Assembly (NCBI GenBank): GCA_964536805.1
Contig: CAZHYQ010000022.1
Span: forward strand, 1-35,806
DNA: 35,806 nt
Source of the DNA: Longilinea sp964536805
Lineage (GTDB): Bacteria > Chloroflexota > Anaerolineae > Anaerolineales > Anaerolineaceae
Direction: 5' to 3'
The position numbers and the translations under genes were made by a program. Each line of letters opens with the position of its first letter. Positions within the stretch are counted from its first letter, which is position 1. A model generated the notes under the pieces. The model was not told the DNA's origin. It worked only from the letters and a program-made list of their open reading frames with translations, and searched no databases. Below, in pieces: positions 23,280 through 33,161 of the stretch.

Positions 23280-23353
23280 TCTGTCCCTCCTAAAATAGAA
23301 TATATGTACTATTATAAATCCAATCCGGTTCGCTGGGGCACCCAACCTTACGG

Positions 23354-24126
23354 ATTCGGAATCAAGAAATTCGCACCTCTTTCGCCAGGATGCGCTATAC
23401 TATAATTCTTACAGCAGTTATTTTGCAATTTCCTGTTTGAAGGCTTTTTCCAGGCACGGGGGTCAGGTGGAAAACTTCAAAGAACATCCTGTTTTATATA
23501 TTTTTCTGATCCTATTCATCGCCCTCTTTGCCGGCGCGGCGACGTTTTCAATTTCTGGCGGTTTCTCACCCAATCTACATGCCAATGAACCGTGGAACAC
23601 GCCAACGGTTCCATCTTCCGCGACCCCGCAACCGCCACAGCCTGTGGCAGTCTATTCCACCGCCACCACCGCCCCGTTGGCGCAACCCAGCGCCACCCTC
23701 CAACCCCCACCTGTCACAGCCTTGCCGGCTGCTTCAGCCACGGCCACCTTCACCCCCACTGTCACGGTTACTCAAACAAAACGTCCGCCGACGAAACAGC
23801 CAACCCGCACGCTGACTCCCGAACCGATCGATCCGCCAGTCCAGCCGAGCCCGACCCCCACGCACACGCCCACGCACACGCCTACTCACACGCCTCTGCC
23901 CACCCGCACGCCCACACCAACGCATACCCCCACCAACACGCCACTGCCCACCCATACGCCCACCGTCACACCAACGCCCACTCCCACCTCCACGCCTCCA
24001 CCACCTCCTTCACCGCAGCCATCCGAGCTCAAACAGTTTTCATAAAACAGCGGCAAGCAGGCCCGACGAACGTGTAAAAGGCTAAATCGCGTCTGAGCGC
24101 TGGCGCGTATAAAGGACAGGCCTGTT
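23354..24126 (+). repeat. Tandem duplication unit, copy 1 (promoter, Pro/Thr-rich gene, downstream block)
   Basis: The unit runs from a GGAATCAAG block (about 23354) through GCTATACTATA (23395-23404), the Pro/Thr-rich gene and a 51-base downstream block (24076-24126). Each part has a matching part in the same order in 24282-25168. The two 51-base blocks share AAAAGGCT, ATCGCGTC, TGGCGCGT and GGCCTGTT with single-base changes between. Confidence 0.85.
23467..24045 (+). CDS. Membrane-anchored Pro/Thr-rich stalk protein (copy 1)
   Basis: From a GTG at 23467, conserved in the paralogue with a G-rich ribosome binding site ahead (GGGGG, and GGAG in copy 2), the product has 192 residues. It has one N-terminal membrane helix (HPVLYIFLILFIALFAGAATFSISGGF, about residues 7-33), then an outside region rich in Pro, Thr, Ser and Ala, ending in TPTHTPT-type repeats and a short SELKQFS tail. 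There is no lipobox, sortase signal or enzyme motif. Such regions are extended and often O-glycosylated in other bacteria, so a surface stalk or spacer is the best inference. A TTG at 23437 would add ten residues. TATACT/TATAAT at 23396-23406 is the likely -10. Confidence 0.72.
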   Translation: MENFKEHPVLYIFLILFIALFAGAATFSISGGFSPNLHANEPWNTPTVPSSATPQPPQPVAVYSTATTAPLAQPSATLQPPPVTALPAASATATFTPTVTVTQTKRPPTKQPTRTLTPEPIDPPVQPSPTPTHTPTHTPTHTPLPTRTPTPTHTPTNTPLPTHTPTVTPTPTPTSTPPPPPSPQPSELKQFS

Positions 24127-24281
24127 TTCACCGCAACGTCCGTGCTTCTGAAATGATGGATACATTAACTTAGCGTCGCAGCCAAGGGAATAAAACCGGT
24201 ATGCGGCGCTGAATTTTTTAAAAACCTGGCCGCTGCCTACATCTCCCAGGCGACCGCCTCCGGGGGCATCGATGCGGCCCA

Positions 24282-25168
24282 ATTTGGAATCAAGGTTTTC
24301 CCTTGTGTTTTAACCAGATGGGCTATACTATATACTTCATATTGGTTGTTTCGTTGCTTATTGGTTATCAGACACGGAGTCCGGTGGAAAGTTTTAAAAC
24401 ACATCCCGTCCGGTATATAGGACTGATCCTGGTAATAGCCTTATTGGCCAGCGTAGCGACCGTTTCACTTTTTGGCGGTTTCTCACCCAACCGACACGCC
24501 AACCAACCCTGGAACACTCCAACGGTTCAACCTTCCTCCACACCGCAACCACAGCAGCCGTTGACTGTCCATTCCACCGCCACCGCTGCCCCTTCGGTGG
24601 AGTCCAGCACCGCCGTCCCATCCGCGACTGCCACGGTCGTGACGACTCCTTCGGCTACGGCAGTCCATACTCCAACAGCTACCTTCACGAAAACCAGACG
24701 CCCGGTAGTTATCGTTCCAACTCACACGCCGTTTCCGCCCCCAAGGCCCACTGCTACGTCCACCACCACAGCAACAGCCACACCCACCTCTACACCCACG
24801 CCGACCCATACCCCCACCCGCACGCCAACACCCACTTTTACCGCCACCCGGACGGCCACGCCCACGCATACCCCCACCCGCACGCCTACGCCCACGCAAA
24901 CTCCCACCTCCCCGCCTACTCCTACCCATACCCCCACCGCCACACCCACCGACACGCCTGCGCCCACGCAAACTCCCACCTCACCACCCACGCCCACCGA
25001 CACACCCACCGATACGCCTGCACCCACGGATACGCCCACGCCTTAGGGTCTCTCCCGCCGCAACCCGCTAAGCTAAAACTGTATTCATGAAGCGGCGACG
25101 ACCAGGGCAGCCGACACAAAAGGCTTTATCGCGTCCAAGCGTTGGCGCGTTTACGGGACGGGCCTGTT
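24282..25168 (+). repeat. Tandem duplication unit, copy 2
   Basis: This copy has the same order of parts as 23354-24126: GGAATCAAG at about 24286, GCTATACTATA at 24323-24332, the gene, and the 51-base downstream block at 25118-25168. The gap 24046-24383 between the two genes contains the downstream block of copy 1, about 150 bases in which I see nothing, and the promoter part of copy 2. Confidence 0.85.
24384..25046 (+). CDS. Membrane-anchored Pro/Thr-rich stalk protein (copy 2)
   Basis: The paralogue of the preceding gene, 220 residues from the GTG at 24384 (CGGAG seven bases ahead). The N-terminal part aligns without gaps: VESFKTHPVRYIGLILVIAL against VENFKEHPVLYIFLILFIAL, then GGFSPNRHANQPWNTPTV against GGFSPNLHANEPWNTPTV. 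The repeat region is longer (PTPTHTPTRTPTPT and PTDTPAPTQTPTSPPTPT units). The stop TAG at 25044 cuts off the tail: DNA matching the SELKQFS codons of copy 1 is still visible at 25070-25090, but one base out of frame and past the stop. So the copy has drifted in length by repeat slippage and a tail frameshift. Function unknown; surface location inferred. Confidence 0.72.
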   Translation: MESFKTHPVRYIGLILVIALLASVATVSLFGGFSPNRHANQPWNTPTVQPSSTPQPQQPLTVHSTATAAPSVESSTAVPSATATVVTTPSATAVHTPTATFTKTRRPVVIVPTHTPFPPPRPTATSTTTATATPTSTPTPTHTPTRTPTPTFTATRTATPTHTPTRTPTPTQTPTSPPTPTHTPTATPTDTPAPTQTPTSPPTPTDTPTDTPAPTDTPTP

Positions 25169-25211
25169 AGCCCGGCAGCGTTCATACCATTGCATTTATA
25201 AGCAGGTGGTG

Positions 25212-25838
25212 TTACTTAGCGCCGCGCCGCGGCAGCAGGGCTGGCGTGCGTCGCTGATAATCCGCGTAGGCCTGGCCGAACTCGGCCAGCAGTTTGCGCT
25301 CTTCGAAATGGATGCCGATCAGAATATAAGCCGTCAGGCCAAGGGCCAATGCCAGCACGTTCCAGCTCATCAGCGGCGTCAGCCACAGGATGATCAGCCC
25401 GCAGCTGTAGAGCGGGTGGCGCACCCAGCGGTACAAACCGCTGATGACCAGCTCCTCGGGTTTCCGCCCGGCGATCAAGGGTTCGCCGCCGCCGTCATTC
25501 AAAGCCTGCCGCAAGCCCACAAATCGCAGGCCGCCTGTCTGCAGCACGCCGTACAACAAACCAAAGGCGGCTGCCAGTTGCGCCAGGCCGGTCAGCAGCA
25601 GCCATGGCAAAGGAATGCGGTAAATCAGTTGGTCGGGCAGCTTCCAGGCCAAAACAAAAACTGGCAGCAGCAGCAACCCGCCCAGCAGGCTGTAGGCCAG
25701 GCGGTACCAGCGCCGCGCGGTAGGTCCGCAGCGCAATTCTGCCAGGCGTTTGGCAGTATGCGACGCCAGCCATGAATGCAGCAAGCCGTATACTCCGCAG
25801 CCGGCCAGGATGAGCCAAAAACTGCCAGCAGCTGTCAC
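25212..25838 (-). CDS. NnrU/isoprenylcysteine methyltransferase-like membrane protein
   Basis: The 208-residue integral membrane protein has about five or six hydrophobic helices. The N-terminal HSWLASH motif is typical of NnrU-like proteins, and the C-terminal GLYRWVRHPLYSCG ... FEERKLLAEFGQAYADYQRRTP block is the conserved S-adenosylmethionine-binding end of the ICMT/PEMT superfamily (RHPLY and E-E near the end). It may methylate a lipid or an isoprenoid-linked substrate; the substrate is unknown. It overlaps the acyltransferase gene by four bases (ATGA), so translation is coupled and a shared role in membrane lipid metabolism is plausible. The C-terminus is basic (LLPRRGAK). Confidence 0.84.
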   Translation of the reverse strand: MTAAGSFWLILAGCGVYGLLHSWLASHTAKRLAELRCGPTARRWYRLAYSLLGGLLLLPVFVLAWKLPDQLIYRIPLPWLLLTGLAQLAAAFGLLYGVLQTGGLRFVGLRQALNDGGGEPLIAGRKPEELVISGLYRWVRHPLYSCGLIILWLTPLMSWNVLALALGLTAYILIGIHFEERKLLAEFGQAYADYQRRTPALLPRRGAK

Positions 25839-26524
25839 GGACCCACCGGACCGGAAATATCGACCTGTTCGGCCTGCAGTTCCTTGATGCGCGGGTTTCC
25901 GCGGTAATAACCATGATATTTTTCGGGGATCAATGCGGCAATGCGCAGCATGACCTCGTCGGTCCAGTATTTGAGTTGCTCATCGCGATGTTCGTGATCG
26001 AGCGGCGGAATGGTGAATGGTTTGCCTAACCGCACGGTCATGTGCGGCCGCTGGAAGGTGAAAATGCGCACCATCGAGGCCTCGGTGCCGGAGATGCCCA
26101 TCGGGATGATCGGCGCTCCGCTGCGCAGCGCGATGAGAACAATGCCGGGTTTGCCTTGCTGCAGCTGGTGATTTTTGCTGCGCGTGCCTTCCGGTGCGAT
26201 GCCCAAAGCCAAGCCCTGGTTCAATACGTCTTTGGCAGCAGAAAAGGCAGCGAAATCGGCGCGGTCGCGGTCAATCCAGATGCCGCCGGCCGTGGTGGTA
26301 AAGAAGCGCACGATCGGGTAGTTCATGTACTTATCCGTGATCAGGGCCGTGGCATCGTGGCGGCGCGGATTGACAAACATCACCGGGGTATCCACGTGAC
26401 TGAGGTGATTGGTGGCCAGGATGGCGGGTCCGCTGGTGGGAAGATAATCCAGGTTGTAATATTCCAGCCGGGTCAGCGTACGAAATAGAAATCGAACAAT
26501 GCTGCGCAGGGTTTCTTTTTCCAT
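25835..26524 (-). CDS. plsC: 1-acyl-sn-glycerol-3-phosphate acyltransferase (PlsC family)
   Basis: PlsC-type enzymes transfer an acyl chain to lysophosphatidic acid at the inner face of the membrane, giving phosphatidic acid. The 229-residue product from the ATG at 26524 (GGAGCG seven bases ahead) has the catalytic H40-x4-D45 motif (NHLSHVD), the FFTTTAGGIWIDRD stretch, and the substrate phosphate-binding E112-G-T-R115. The frame is open for 59 more codons upstream, but these cross the terminator of dedA and are not translated. It has its own TATAAT at 26544-26549. The downstream methyltransferase-like gene overlaps by four bases. A glycolipid acyltransferase role is possible. Confidence 0.9.
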   Translation of the reverse strand: MEKETLRSIVRFLFRTLTRLEYYNLDYLPTSGPAILATNHLSHVDTPVMFVNPRRHDATALITDKYMNYPIVRFFTTTAGGIWIDRDRADFAAFSAAKDVLNQGLALGIAPEGTRSKNHQLQQGKPGIVLIALRSGAPIIPMGISGTEASMVRIFTFQRPHMTVRLGKPFTIPPLDHEHRDEQLKYWTDEVMLRIAALIPEKYHGYYRGNPRIKELQAEQVDISGPVGP

Positions 26525-26543
26525 GAAAGCGCTCCGATTTCCT

Positions 26544-26549
26544 ATTATA
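26544..26549 (-). promoter_or_regulatory. -10 box candidate of plsC
   Basis: A perfect TATAAT on the minus strand lies between the dedA terminator and the plsC ATG, about 20 bases before the start. No good -35 is found at 17 bases (TTGCAA occurs with a 20-base gap), so it is a weak or activated promoter. Confidence 0.45.
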
Positions 26550-26573
26550 TTACGCGTTTCTTCGCATGGTTGC

Positions 26574-26607
26574 AAAAAAGGCAGCGCATCCACGCGGCTG
26601 CCTTTTT
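26574..26607 (-). terminator. Terminator of dedA (bidirectional in form)
   Basis: AAAAAGGCAGC (26575-26585) pairs with GCTGCCTTTTT (26597-26607), with a short loop containing a further GC/GC pair. It lies 24 bases after the dedA stop and has a T-run on both strands. Confidence 0.9.
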
Positions 26608-26630
26608 CTGTGTTTCCCGTTAAAGAGTAC

Positions 26631-27305
26631 TCAGGCTGGAATTTCCGGTTCCGTTTCAGCCGCGGCCGGTTTCTTTTCCATGCGCGCCCTGGCCACTTCA
26701 TACACCGCCGGCAGAAATGAAATCACGATGATGGCAATTACGATCAGCGAGAAATGTTTCTGCACGAACGGCAGGTTGCCAAAGAAGTAGCCGCCGTAGA
26801 TGAAAAGCGCCGTCCAGATGATGCCGCCGAAGATGTTGTAGGTGATAAAGTGACCGTAGGTCATCTTGCCGATTCCGGCGACAAATGGCGCAAAGGTGCG
26901 GATGATGGGTATGAAGCGCGCCAGGAAAATGGTTTTCCCGCCGTATTTCTCGTAGAAATTCTGGGTACGCTCCAGGTGTTCCATTTTGAGGAAGCGGTTG
27001 CCGAAGAGTTTGCGGCCAAAGTTATGGCCGATCCAGTAATTGGCCGTGTCGCCCAGGACGGCCGCCGCTGCCAGCAGCACGTACATCCAATGCACGTGTA
27101 AAATGCTGTCCGGCAGCGCCGCTAGCGCGCCAGCGGCAAACAACAGCGAATCGCCTGGCAAAAAAGGCGTGAACACCAGCCCGGTCTCGATAAAGATCAC
27201 CACGAATAGTATAAAATAAGTCCAGCCCCCCACCGAATTGATAATCTGGGTGAGATGGTGATCGATATGCAGAATGAAATCAATGCCCAGTTTGATAAAA
27301 TCCAT
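26631..27305 (-). CDS. DedA family membrane protein
   Basis: The 224 residues belong to the DedA/SNARE-associated (VTT) family of inner-membrane proteins; some members flip undecaprenyl phosphate or phospholipids. Family motifs seen are ETGLVFTPFLPGDSLLFAAG (about residues 40-59), GDTANYWIGHNFGRKLF, and the re-entrant FLARFIPIIRTFAPFVAGIGKM with its conserved arginines. There are about five membrane helices and a charged C-terminal tail rich in Glu, Lys and Pro. GGGAG stands eight bases ahead of the ATG. It is followed by a strong terminator, so it is the last gene of the transcript coming from prsW or stands alone. Confidence 0.92.
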   Translation of the reverse strand: MDFIKLGIDFILHIDHHLTQIINSVGGWTYFILFVVIFIETGLVFTPFLPGDSLLFAAGALAALPDSILHVHWMYVLLAAAAVLGDTANYWIGHNFGRKLFGNRFLKMEHLERTQNFYEKYGGKTIFLARFIPIIRTFAPFVAGIGKMTYGHFITYNIFGGIIWTALFIYGGYFFGNLPFVQKHFSLIVIAIIVISFLPAVYEVARARMEKKPAAAETEPEIPA

Positions 27306-27352
27306 TCAATTTACTCCCTTACCATCAATTAATCCCGCTCCGCCCCGCAGCC

Positions 27353-28540
27353 TCAGGCGGCTGGCGCGCGCAAACGGCGGTTCATCACAATTAGAATTGC
27401 TGCAAGAATCAAGCCGAGGCCGCCCAGCGCATAAGGCGCCAGGGGAGCCAGCCTGCTCACCTGTTGAGGCAACCCCGGCAACCCGGCCAGCGCCGGCAGT
27501 ATTCCGGCCGCGTTCCAGGCGCCATGCAGCAGCACTGCGCCCAGGTAGGCCAGCGCCAGGCGCAGGTAGCGTTTTTCGCTGAAGGCCGAGCCCAATCCCC
27601 AGCCAACCAGGCCGGCCGTGGTGATGTGCAGCAGCACCGTGCCGGTGCGCGCCAATGCAAAGACGATAAAGCCGTCTGCCGAGGCACTGGCCAGGTAACC
27701 CAGGCTTTCCAGCAGGGCGAACATGCCGCCGCTCAACACGCCGGCCGAGAAGCCCGCCGCGGGGGTCAGGCGTTTGCCAGCCAGAAACCACACGCCCAGC
27801 GGTTTGAGCAGCTCTTCCATCAACGGAACCAGGCCGGAAATGAAGATCAGTCCCAGCGCCAGTACGCCTGGCTGTTCCAGGTAGGGCTGCAGCAGCTGCA
27901 GCACCTGGTTGGGATCGCTTTGCAGTGTAAATGTTTGGGTCAGAGCCTGTAATTCAGCCAGAATGCCGGGTTGTCCCATCAGCCAGACTCCAAAGACAAT
28001 CAAAGCCAGGAACAACACGGCAAATTGCAGCAGCACAATCAACGCCGGACTGACCACCAGGCCAAAGCTGGCCACGCCCCAACGGCGCTGGGTGCTCTCG
28101 GCGGGCAAACCGCTGCGCGCGGCGGTGGTCAGCCACAGCACCGGGATGCCCACCACGCCGATCAGCAGCGGCGGCAGGAAAAGCCAGGCCATGCTGCTGT
28201 TGGCAGCCGTGCGCGCAAGCATCAGCACCCCCGGCCAGGCCAGCAGGAGCAGGCTGGCAAATGCCAGCGAGCGCTTGCCGCTCGACATCAGCGGCGTACG
28301 GCCCATCAGGGCGCGCAGCGCCAGCAGCGCCGAGGGCAGGCACAACGCAGCCACCAACACACCGCCCCAGGCCAGCGTCAGGATGCCGTTCAATTGTTCT
28401 CTGGCGGCCGCGGGGTCGGAAAGTACCGTCAATGCCGAGATGCCGAACAGGGCAGCTCCTCCCAGTCCGCCGAGCATGCCCAGCAGACTGATGAGAAGCT
28501 GTCCGAAGGAACCCCAATCGAAACGGCCTTCCGAGGACAC
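27353..28540 (-). CDS. PrsW-family intramembrane protease
   Basis: PrsW-type glutamic proteases cut membrane substrates such as anti-sigma factors. The 395-residue protein has about ten hydrophobic helices and all four family marks: E242-E243-x2-K246 (MEELLKPLG), F274-x3-E278 (FALLESLGY), H305 (LLHITTAG) and H339 (HGAWNA). The conserved part is residues 225-345. The first 200 residues are a helical part not common to the short members. The start codon GTG shares its first base with the stop of the upstream gene (TAGTG), so coupling is likely. Its target is unknown; no sigma/anti-sigma pair is nearby. Confidence 0.86.
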   Translation of the reverse strand: MSSEGRFDWGSFGQLLISLLGMLGGLGGAALFGISALTVLSDPAAAREQLNGILTLAWGGVLVAALCLPSALLALRALMGRTPLMSSGKRSLAFASLLLLAWPGVLMLARTAANSSMAWLFLPPLLIGVVGIPVLWLTTAARSGLPAESTQRRWGVASFGLVVSPALIVLLQFAVLFLALIVFGVWLMGQPGILAELQALTQTFTLQSDPNQVLQLLQPYLEQPGVLALGLIFISGLVPLMEELLKPLGVWFLAGKRLTPAAGFSAGVLSGGMFALLESLGYLASASADGFIVFALARTGTVLLHITTAGLVGWGLGSAFSEKRYLRLALAYLGAVLLHGAWNAAGILPALAGLPGLPQQVSRLAPLAPYALGGLGLILAAILIVMNRRLRAPAA

Positions 28541-29805
28541 TACTTTTCCTCGATGGTGACGCTCTTGATCAAATCCGGGTCAGCCAGCACAGGGTCATTC
28601 TGCGGGTCGCGGCGGGTCAGCGAATTGACCACGTCCATACCATCAGTGACCTTGCCGAAAACCGTGTATTTGCCGTCCAGGTTGGAAGCCGGCGCCAGGG
28701 TAATGAAGAACTGGCTGCCGTTTTCGTTGGCACCCGAATTGGCCATGCCCACCACGCCGGCCTGGTCGAATTTCAGGTCAGTGATTTCATTTTTAAACAT
28801 GTAGCCCGGCCCGCCTGCGCCTGTGCCGCTCGGATCGCCGGATTGCGCCACAAAGTTTTCCACCACGCGGTGCCATGGTATGTTGTTGAACCAGCCCGCC
28901 TGCGCCAGGAAGACAAAGCTGTTTACGGTCACCGGGGCCTTGTCAGCATAAAGCTCGATCACGATCTTGCCCTTGGTGGTATCCAGCGTGGCGGTGTAGC
29001 TCTTGCCGCTCTTGATGACGGTCGGCGGGCAGGCATCGTATTGCTTGGACGCGATTTTGGACACATCGTAAATCAACTGCAGGGTTTCGCCATTGGCCGG
29101 CACCTGGTCAACCGGGGTGAAGTAAACCTTGCCGTCGATGAGGACATACAGGGAAGGTGTGCCCGGAAGTGCTATGGCCTCGGCCACGCTGCGCGCGTCG
29201 GCTGCCTTCTTGACGATGGCGTCGCTGGTCAAATCCTTGGCGAACTGGTCCACGTTCAAGCCGTCGATGGTTTTGGCCTGGTCCACAATCCAGGTTTTGA
29301 AATCATCCACCGACATCGAGGTCCAGGTATCCCAGGTGACAGCTTTAAAAAGCAGGTCGTGCATTTCCCAAAACTTGCCCTGCAAGCCGGCGGCTTCGGC
29401 AGCCTGGGTCGAGATGAGCGATTTGTCATGGCCGGAAAGCGGGAAGTGGCGGTAAACCAGCTGAACTTCGCCGGGGTGGTCGGCAACGAATTTCTTCACG
29501 CCGTCAGAGGACTGCTGGCAGTAAGGACATTGAAAATCGCTGTATTCGATCAGGGCCAGATAGGCATTGTCCGGACCGATTTTCCAGTCCTGGGCAGTGA
29601 TCGGCGGCATCGTCTTGGCCGCCTCGGGTTTTTCGGTGAGCAGCCGGTAAGTCTGGCAGACCGGAACCTCTGCGGCGGATCCGTCGCCAGTGGGCGTGGC
29701 TGCCTGGGTGGGTGCCGCCGTTGGCGTTGCTACGGTCTGCGCGCCGCAGGCCGAAAGCAGTACGGCGACGAGTATCAAGGTTGATATCCACAAATTGCGT
29801 TTCAA
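28540..29805 (-). CDS. Lipoprotein fusing DsbA-like thioredoxin and cyclophilin domains
   Basis: A 421-residue exported fusion. A signal peptide ends in the lipobox LLSAC with lipidated C20, followed by a Thr/Pro/Ala-rich linker. Residues about 70-250 are a DsbA/thioredoxin_4-type domain with active site C93-P-Y-C96, in FQCPYC, and the cis-proline T216-P217. After a linker, residues about 265-421 form a cyclophilin peptidyl-prolyl isomerase with H312-R313, F318, Q321 (HRVVENFVAQSGD), and Q365-F-F. The tryptophan of eukaryotic cyclophilin that contacts cyclosporin reads Y in LDGKYT, as in many bacterial forms. One lipoprotein thus joins disulfide formation and proline isomerisation at the cell surface. 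C50 and C259 are extra. The prsW start overlaps its stop. Confidence 0.92.
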   Translation of the reverse strand: MKRNLWISTLILVAVLLSACGAQTVATPTAAPTQAATPTGDGSAAEVPVCQTYRLLTEKPEAAKTMPPITAQDWKIGPDNAYLALIEYSDFQCPYCQQSSDGVKKFVADHPGEVQLVYRHFPLSGHDKSLISTQAAEAAGLQGKFWEMHDLLFKAVTWDTWTSMSVDDFKTWIVDQAKTIDGLNVDQFAKDLTSDAIVKKAADARSVAEAIALPGTPSLYVLIDGKVYFTPVDQVPANGETLQLIYDVSKIASKQYDACPPTVIKSGKSYTATLDTTKGKIVIELYADKAPVTVNSFVFLAQAGWFNNIPWHRVVENFVAQSGDPSGTGAGGPGYMFKNEITDLKFDQAGVVGMANSGANENGSQFFITLAPASNLDGKYTVFGKVTDGMDVVNSLTRRDPQNDPVLADPDLIKSVTIEEK

Positions 29806-29913
29806 GGGTGTTTCCTTCTTCCTTCAATAAAGATCTGTTTCAAATTCACACATTAAATCCCGTCTCCCGCTCCGCGTCATTGGGAGGGTTATTGAGCGGC
29901 GGAACGGTCAGCG

Positions 29914-30531
29914 CTAATCCTTTGTCAGACGCGCCAGGATTGCCTGGCGCAAAGCCGATTGTACCATCTCGCGCGGTTGGCTGGCATCCAGCACTGTCCA
30001 GCGCTTGGGATCTTCGCGCACCAATTCCAAATAGCCAGCCCGCACGCGGCGGTGGAATTCGAGTTCGTACGCGTCCAGCCGGTTCCATTCCCCAACCGTC
30101 TTTTTGCGCCGCAGCCCGATGGCCGGGTCCACATCCAGCAGCAGGGTCAAATCGGGCACAAGCCCGCCGGTGGCAAAAGCCAGCATCTGGCGGATGATGG
30201 ACAGATCGTTGCCGTGCCCGTAGCCCTGGTAGGCCAGGGTCGAGTCGCCGTAGCGGTCTGAGATCACCACGCTGCCTTCAGCCAGCGCCGGGCGGATGAT
30301 CTGGTCCACCAGTTGGGCACGCGCCGCCAGAAAAAGCAGCGTCTCGGCGCGCGAGTTCATGGCAGTGTTGTCGATGCGCATGAGCACCTGGCGCACCTGA
30401 TCGCCAATGGCCGTCCCGCCGGGTTCGCGCGTGGTTAGAACTTTCCAGCCTTTTTCTCGCAAGAACTCGGCCAGGTCGGGGAGATGGCTGGTCTTTCCGC
30501 TGCCTTCAGGGCCTTCCAGGGTGATGAACAT
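29914..30531 (-). CDS. tmk: Thymidylate kinase
   Basis: Tmk phosphorylates dTMP to dTDP for DNA synthesis. The 205-residue protein has the P-loop G7-P-E-G-S-G-K13-T14, the TREPGGTAIG motif of the dTMP site (about 34-43), the DRYGDSTLAYQGYG motif (about 92-105), and the LLLDVDP strand. Length is typical. The ATG at 30531 is 31 bases after the AAA/R3H gene stop, on the same strand, so it may belong to that transcript. After it come 108 bases without clear signals before the lipoprotein gene. Confidence 0.95.
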   Translation of the reverse strand: MFITLEGPEGSGKTSHLPDLAEFLREKGWKVLTTREPGGTAIGDQVRQVLMRIDNTAMNSRAETLLFLAARAQLVDQIIRPALAEGSVVISDRYGDSTLAYQGYGHGNDLSIIRQMLAFATGGLVPDLTLLLDVDPAIGLRRKKTVGEWNRLDAYELEFHRRVRAGYLELVREDPKRWTVLDASQPREMVQSALRQAILARLTKD

Positions 30532-30562
30532 GGATGCTCGCGCCTTTGTAATAAAAGAATGG

Positions 30563-32199
<1,637 letters not shown>

Positions 32200-32203
<4 letters not shown>

Positions 32204-33120
32204 GGCTCCTGAATTTTATAAGCCGTAGGAGGCTGGCCTGAATGGGAAGATTGAATATTTTGGGCAATCGGGGCGCCGGGTTCAATGCGCCGTTCCAGAA
32301 CGCTCAGGTGCGGCAGCGCCTGCAAATCGCGGATGGCGCTGGCCAGATGCCGCACCAGCACCGCCTGCCGCGGTCCGACGTTGGCGCCCAAATCTTCCAT
32401 GGGCGGTTCCAGCCAGGCTTCATAGGAGCGCACCGCCAGATAAACCGGCCGGTTGGGGGCCGGGTGCAGACGTGCCATCAGGCTGGCCAGAAGCGCCGGG
32501 GTTTCGGCCACGTCTGGGTGGATCAGCGGATGGACATAAACGCCGCGCGGGCCGGCGGCCACATCTACGAAAGCCACTAGTTCGCCGTCGTGGAAATAAC
32601 TGAGCCCATGCGAAAGGTGCAAATGGAACGGTTCGGCCGCCTGAACCAGGGGCGGCGTGATGGAATGGTACAGATTCCGGATGGCGTGTTCGTCCACACT
32701 GACAGATTGACGCCATTGATCCGCCTCAGGCAGCGCCGCCGGCAGCGCATCCATGCGCCAGACGCGCTGGCGGGCATAGGTTGAAAAACCGGCCGCACGC
32801 AGCCCTTCGAAGGCCGGACTGCGTTCCTCCACTTCGGCCAGCAGGTGGAACGCGCCCCGATCTCCGGCCTGCCAGGCCAGTGCTTCCAACAGCGCGGGCA
32901 GCGCCGGGGAGGAAATGCCATCCAGCGGCAAGAGGTAGCTGATGTGAGCGCTCTTCTCGCCGCCGTGATAGAAAACCTGGCCGATCAGCGGCCCGAATCC
33001 GTTGGCGGCGGGCGCCACCGCGGTGAAAAACTCATTGGTAGGACGCAGGCGGGTCAGCAAGCCGGCCAGCCGGAAGGGGTTGCCGTGAGTCAACCGCAGT
33101 GCGCTGTCGAGGTACAGCAC
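32200..33120 (-). CDS. GNAT-like protein, start uncertain
   Basis: The 306-residue product looks like two GNAT-type (acetyltransferase) halves: an N-terminal LIGQVFYHGGEKSAHISYLLPLDG strand pair and a C-terminal GELVAFVDVAAGPRGVYVHPLIHPDV half, but the acetyl-CoA pyrophosphate loop is not well conserved, so activity is doubtful. The first ordinary start is GTG at 33120, without a ribosome binding site. The same frame runs up to 33180 with protein-like codons (TIEIRSLDWSDLPAVYRYRN), and an ATC at 33180 stands eight bases after a good GGAG. So the true start may be a non-standard ATC, or the start is elsewhere. It overlaps the end of pdxT if so, and overlaps the AAA/R3H gene by four bases (TTGA). 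Confidence 0.65.
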
Positions 33121-33161
33121 CTGGTTTCGATAGCGGTAAACCGCCGGAAGATCAGACCAAT

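Noticed and set aside
23734..25039. Gly/Val- and Gly/Arg-rich minus-strand frames opposite the Pro/Thr-rich genes
   Set aside because: They are the reverse complement of TPT repeats; the plus-strand frame has the membrane anchor conserved between both copies.
23840..25046. CRISPR-like array of CCCACGC-type repeats
   Set aside because: The repeats are short, in phase with codons for Pro-Thr, and have no unique spacers or cas genes.
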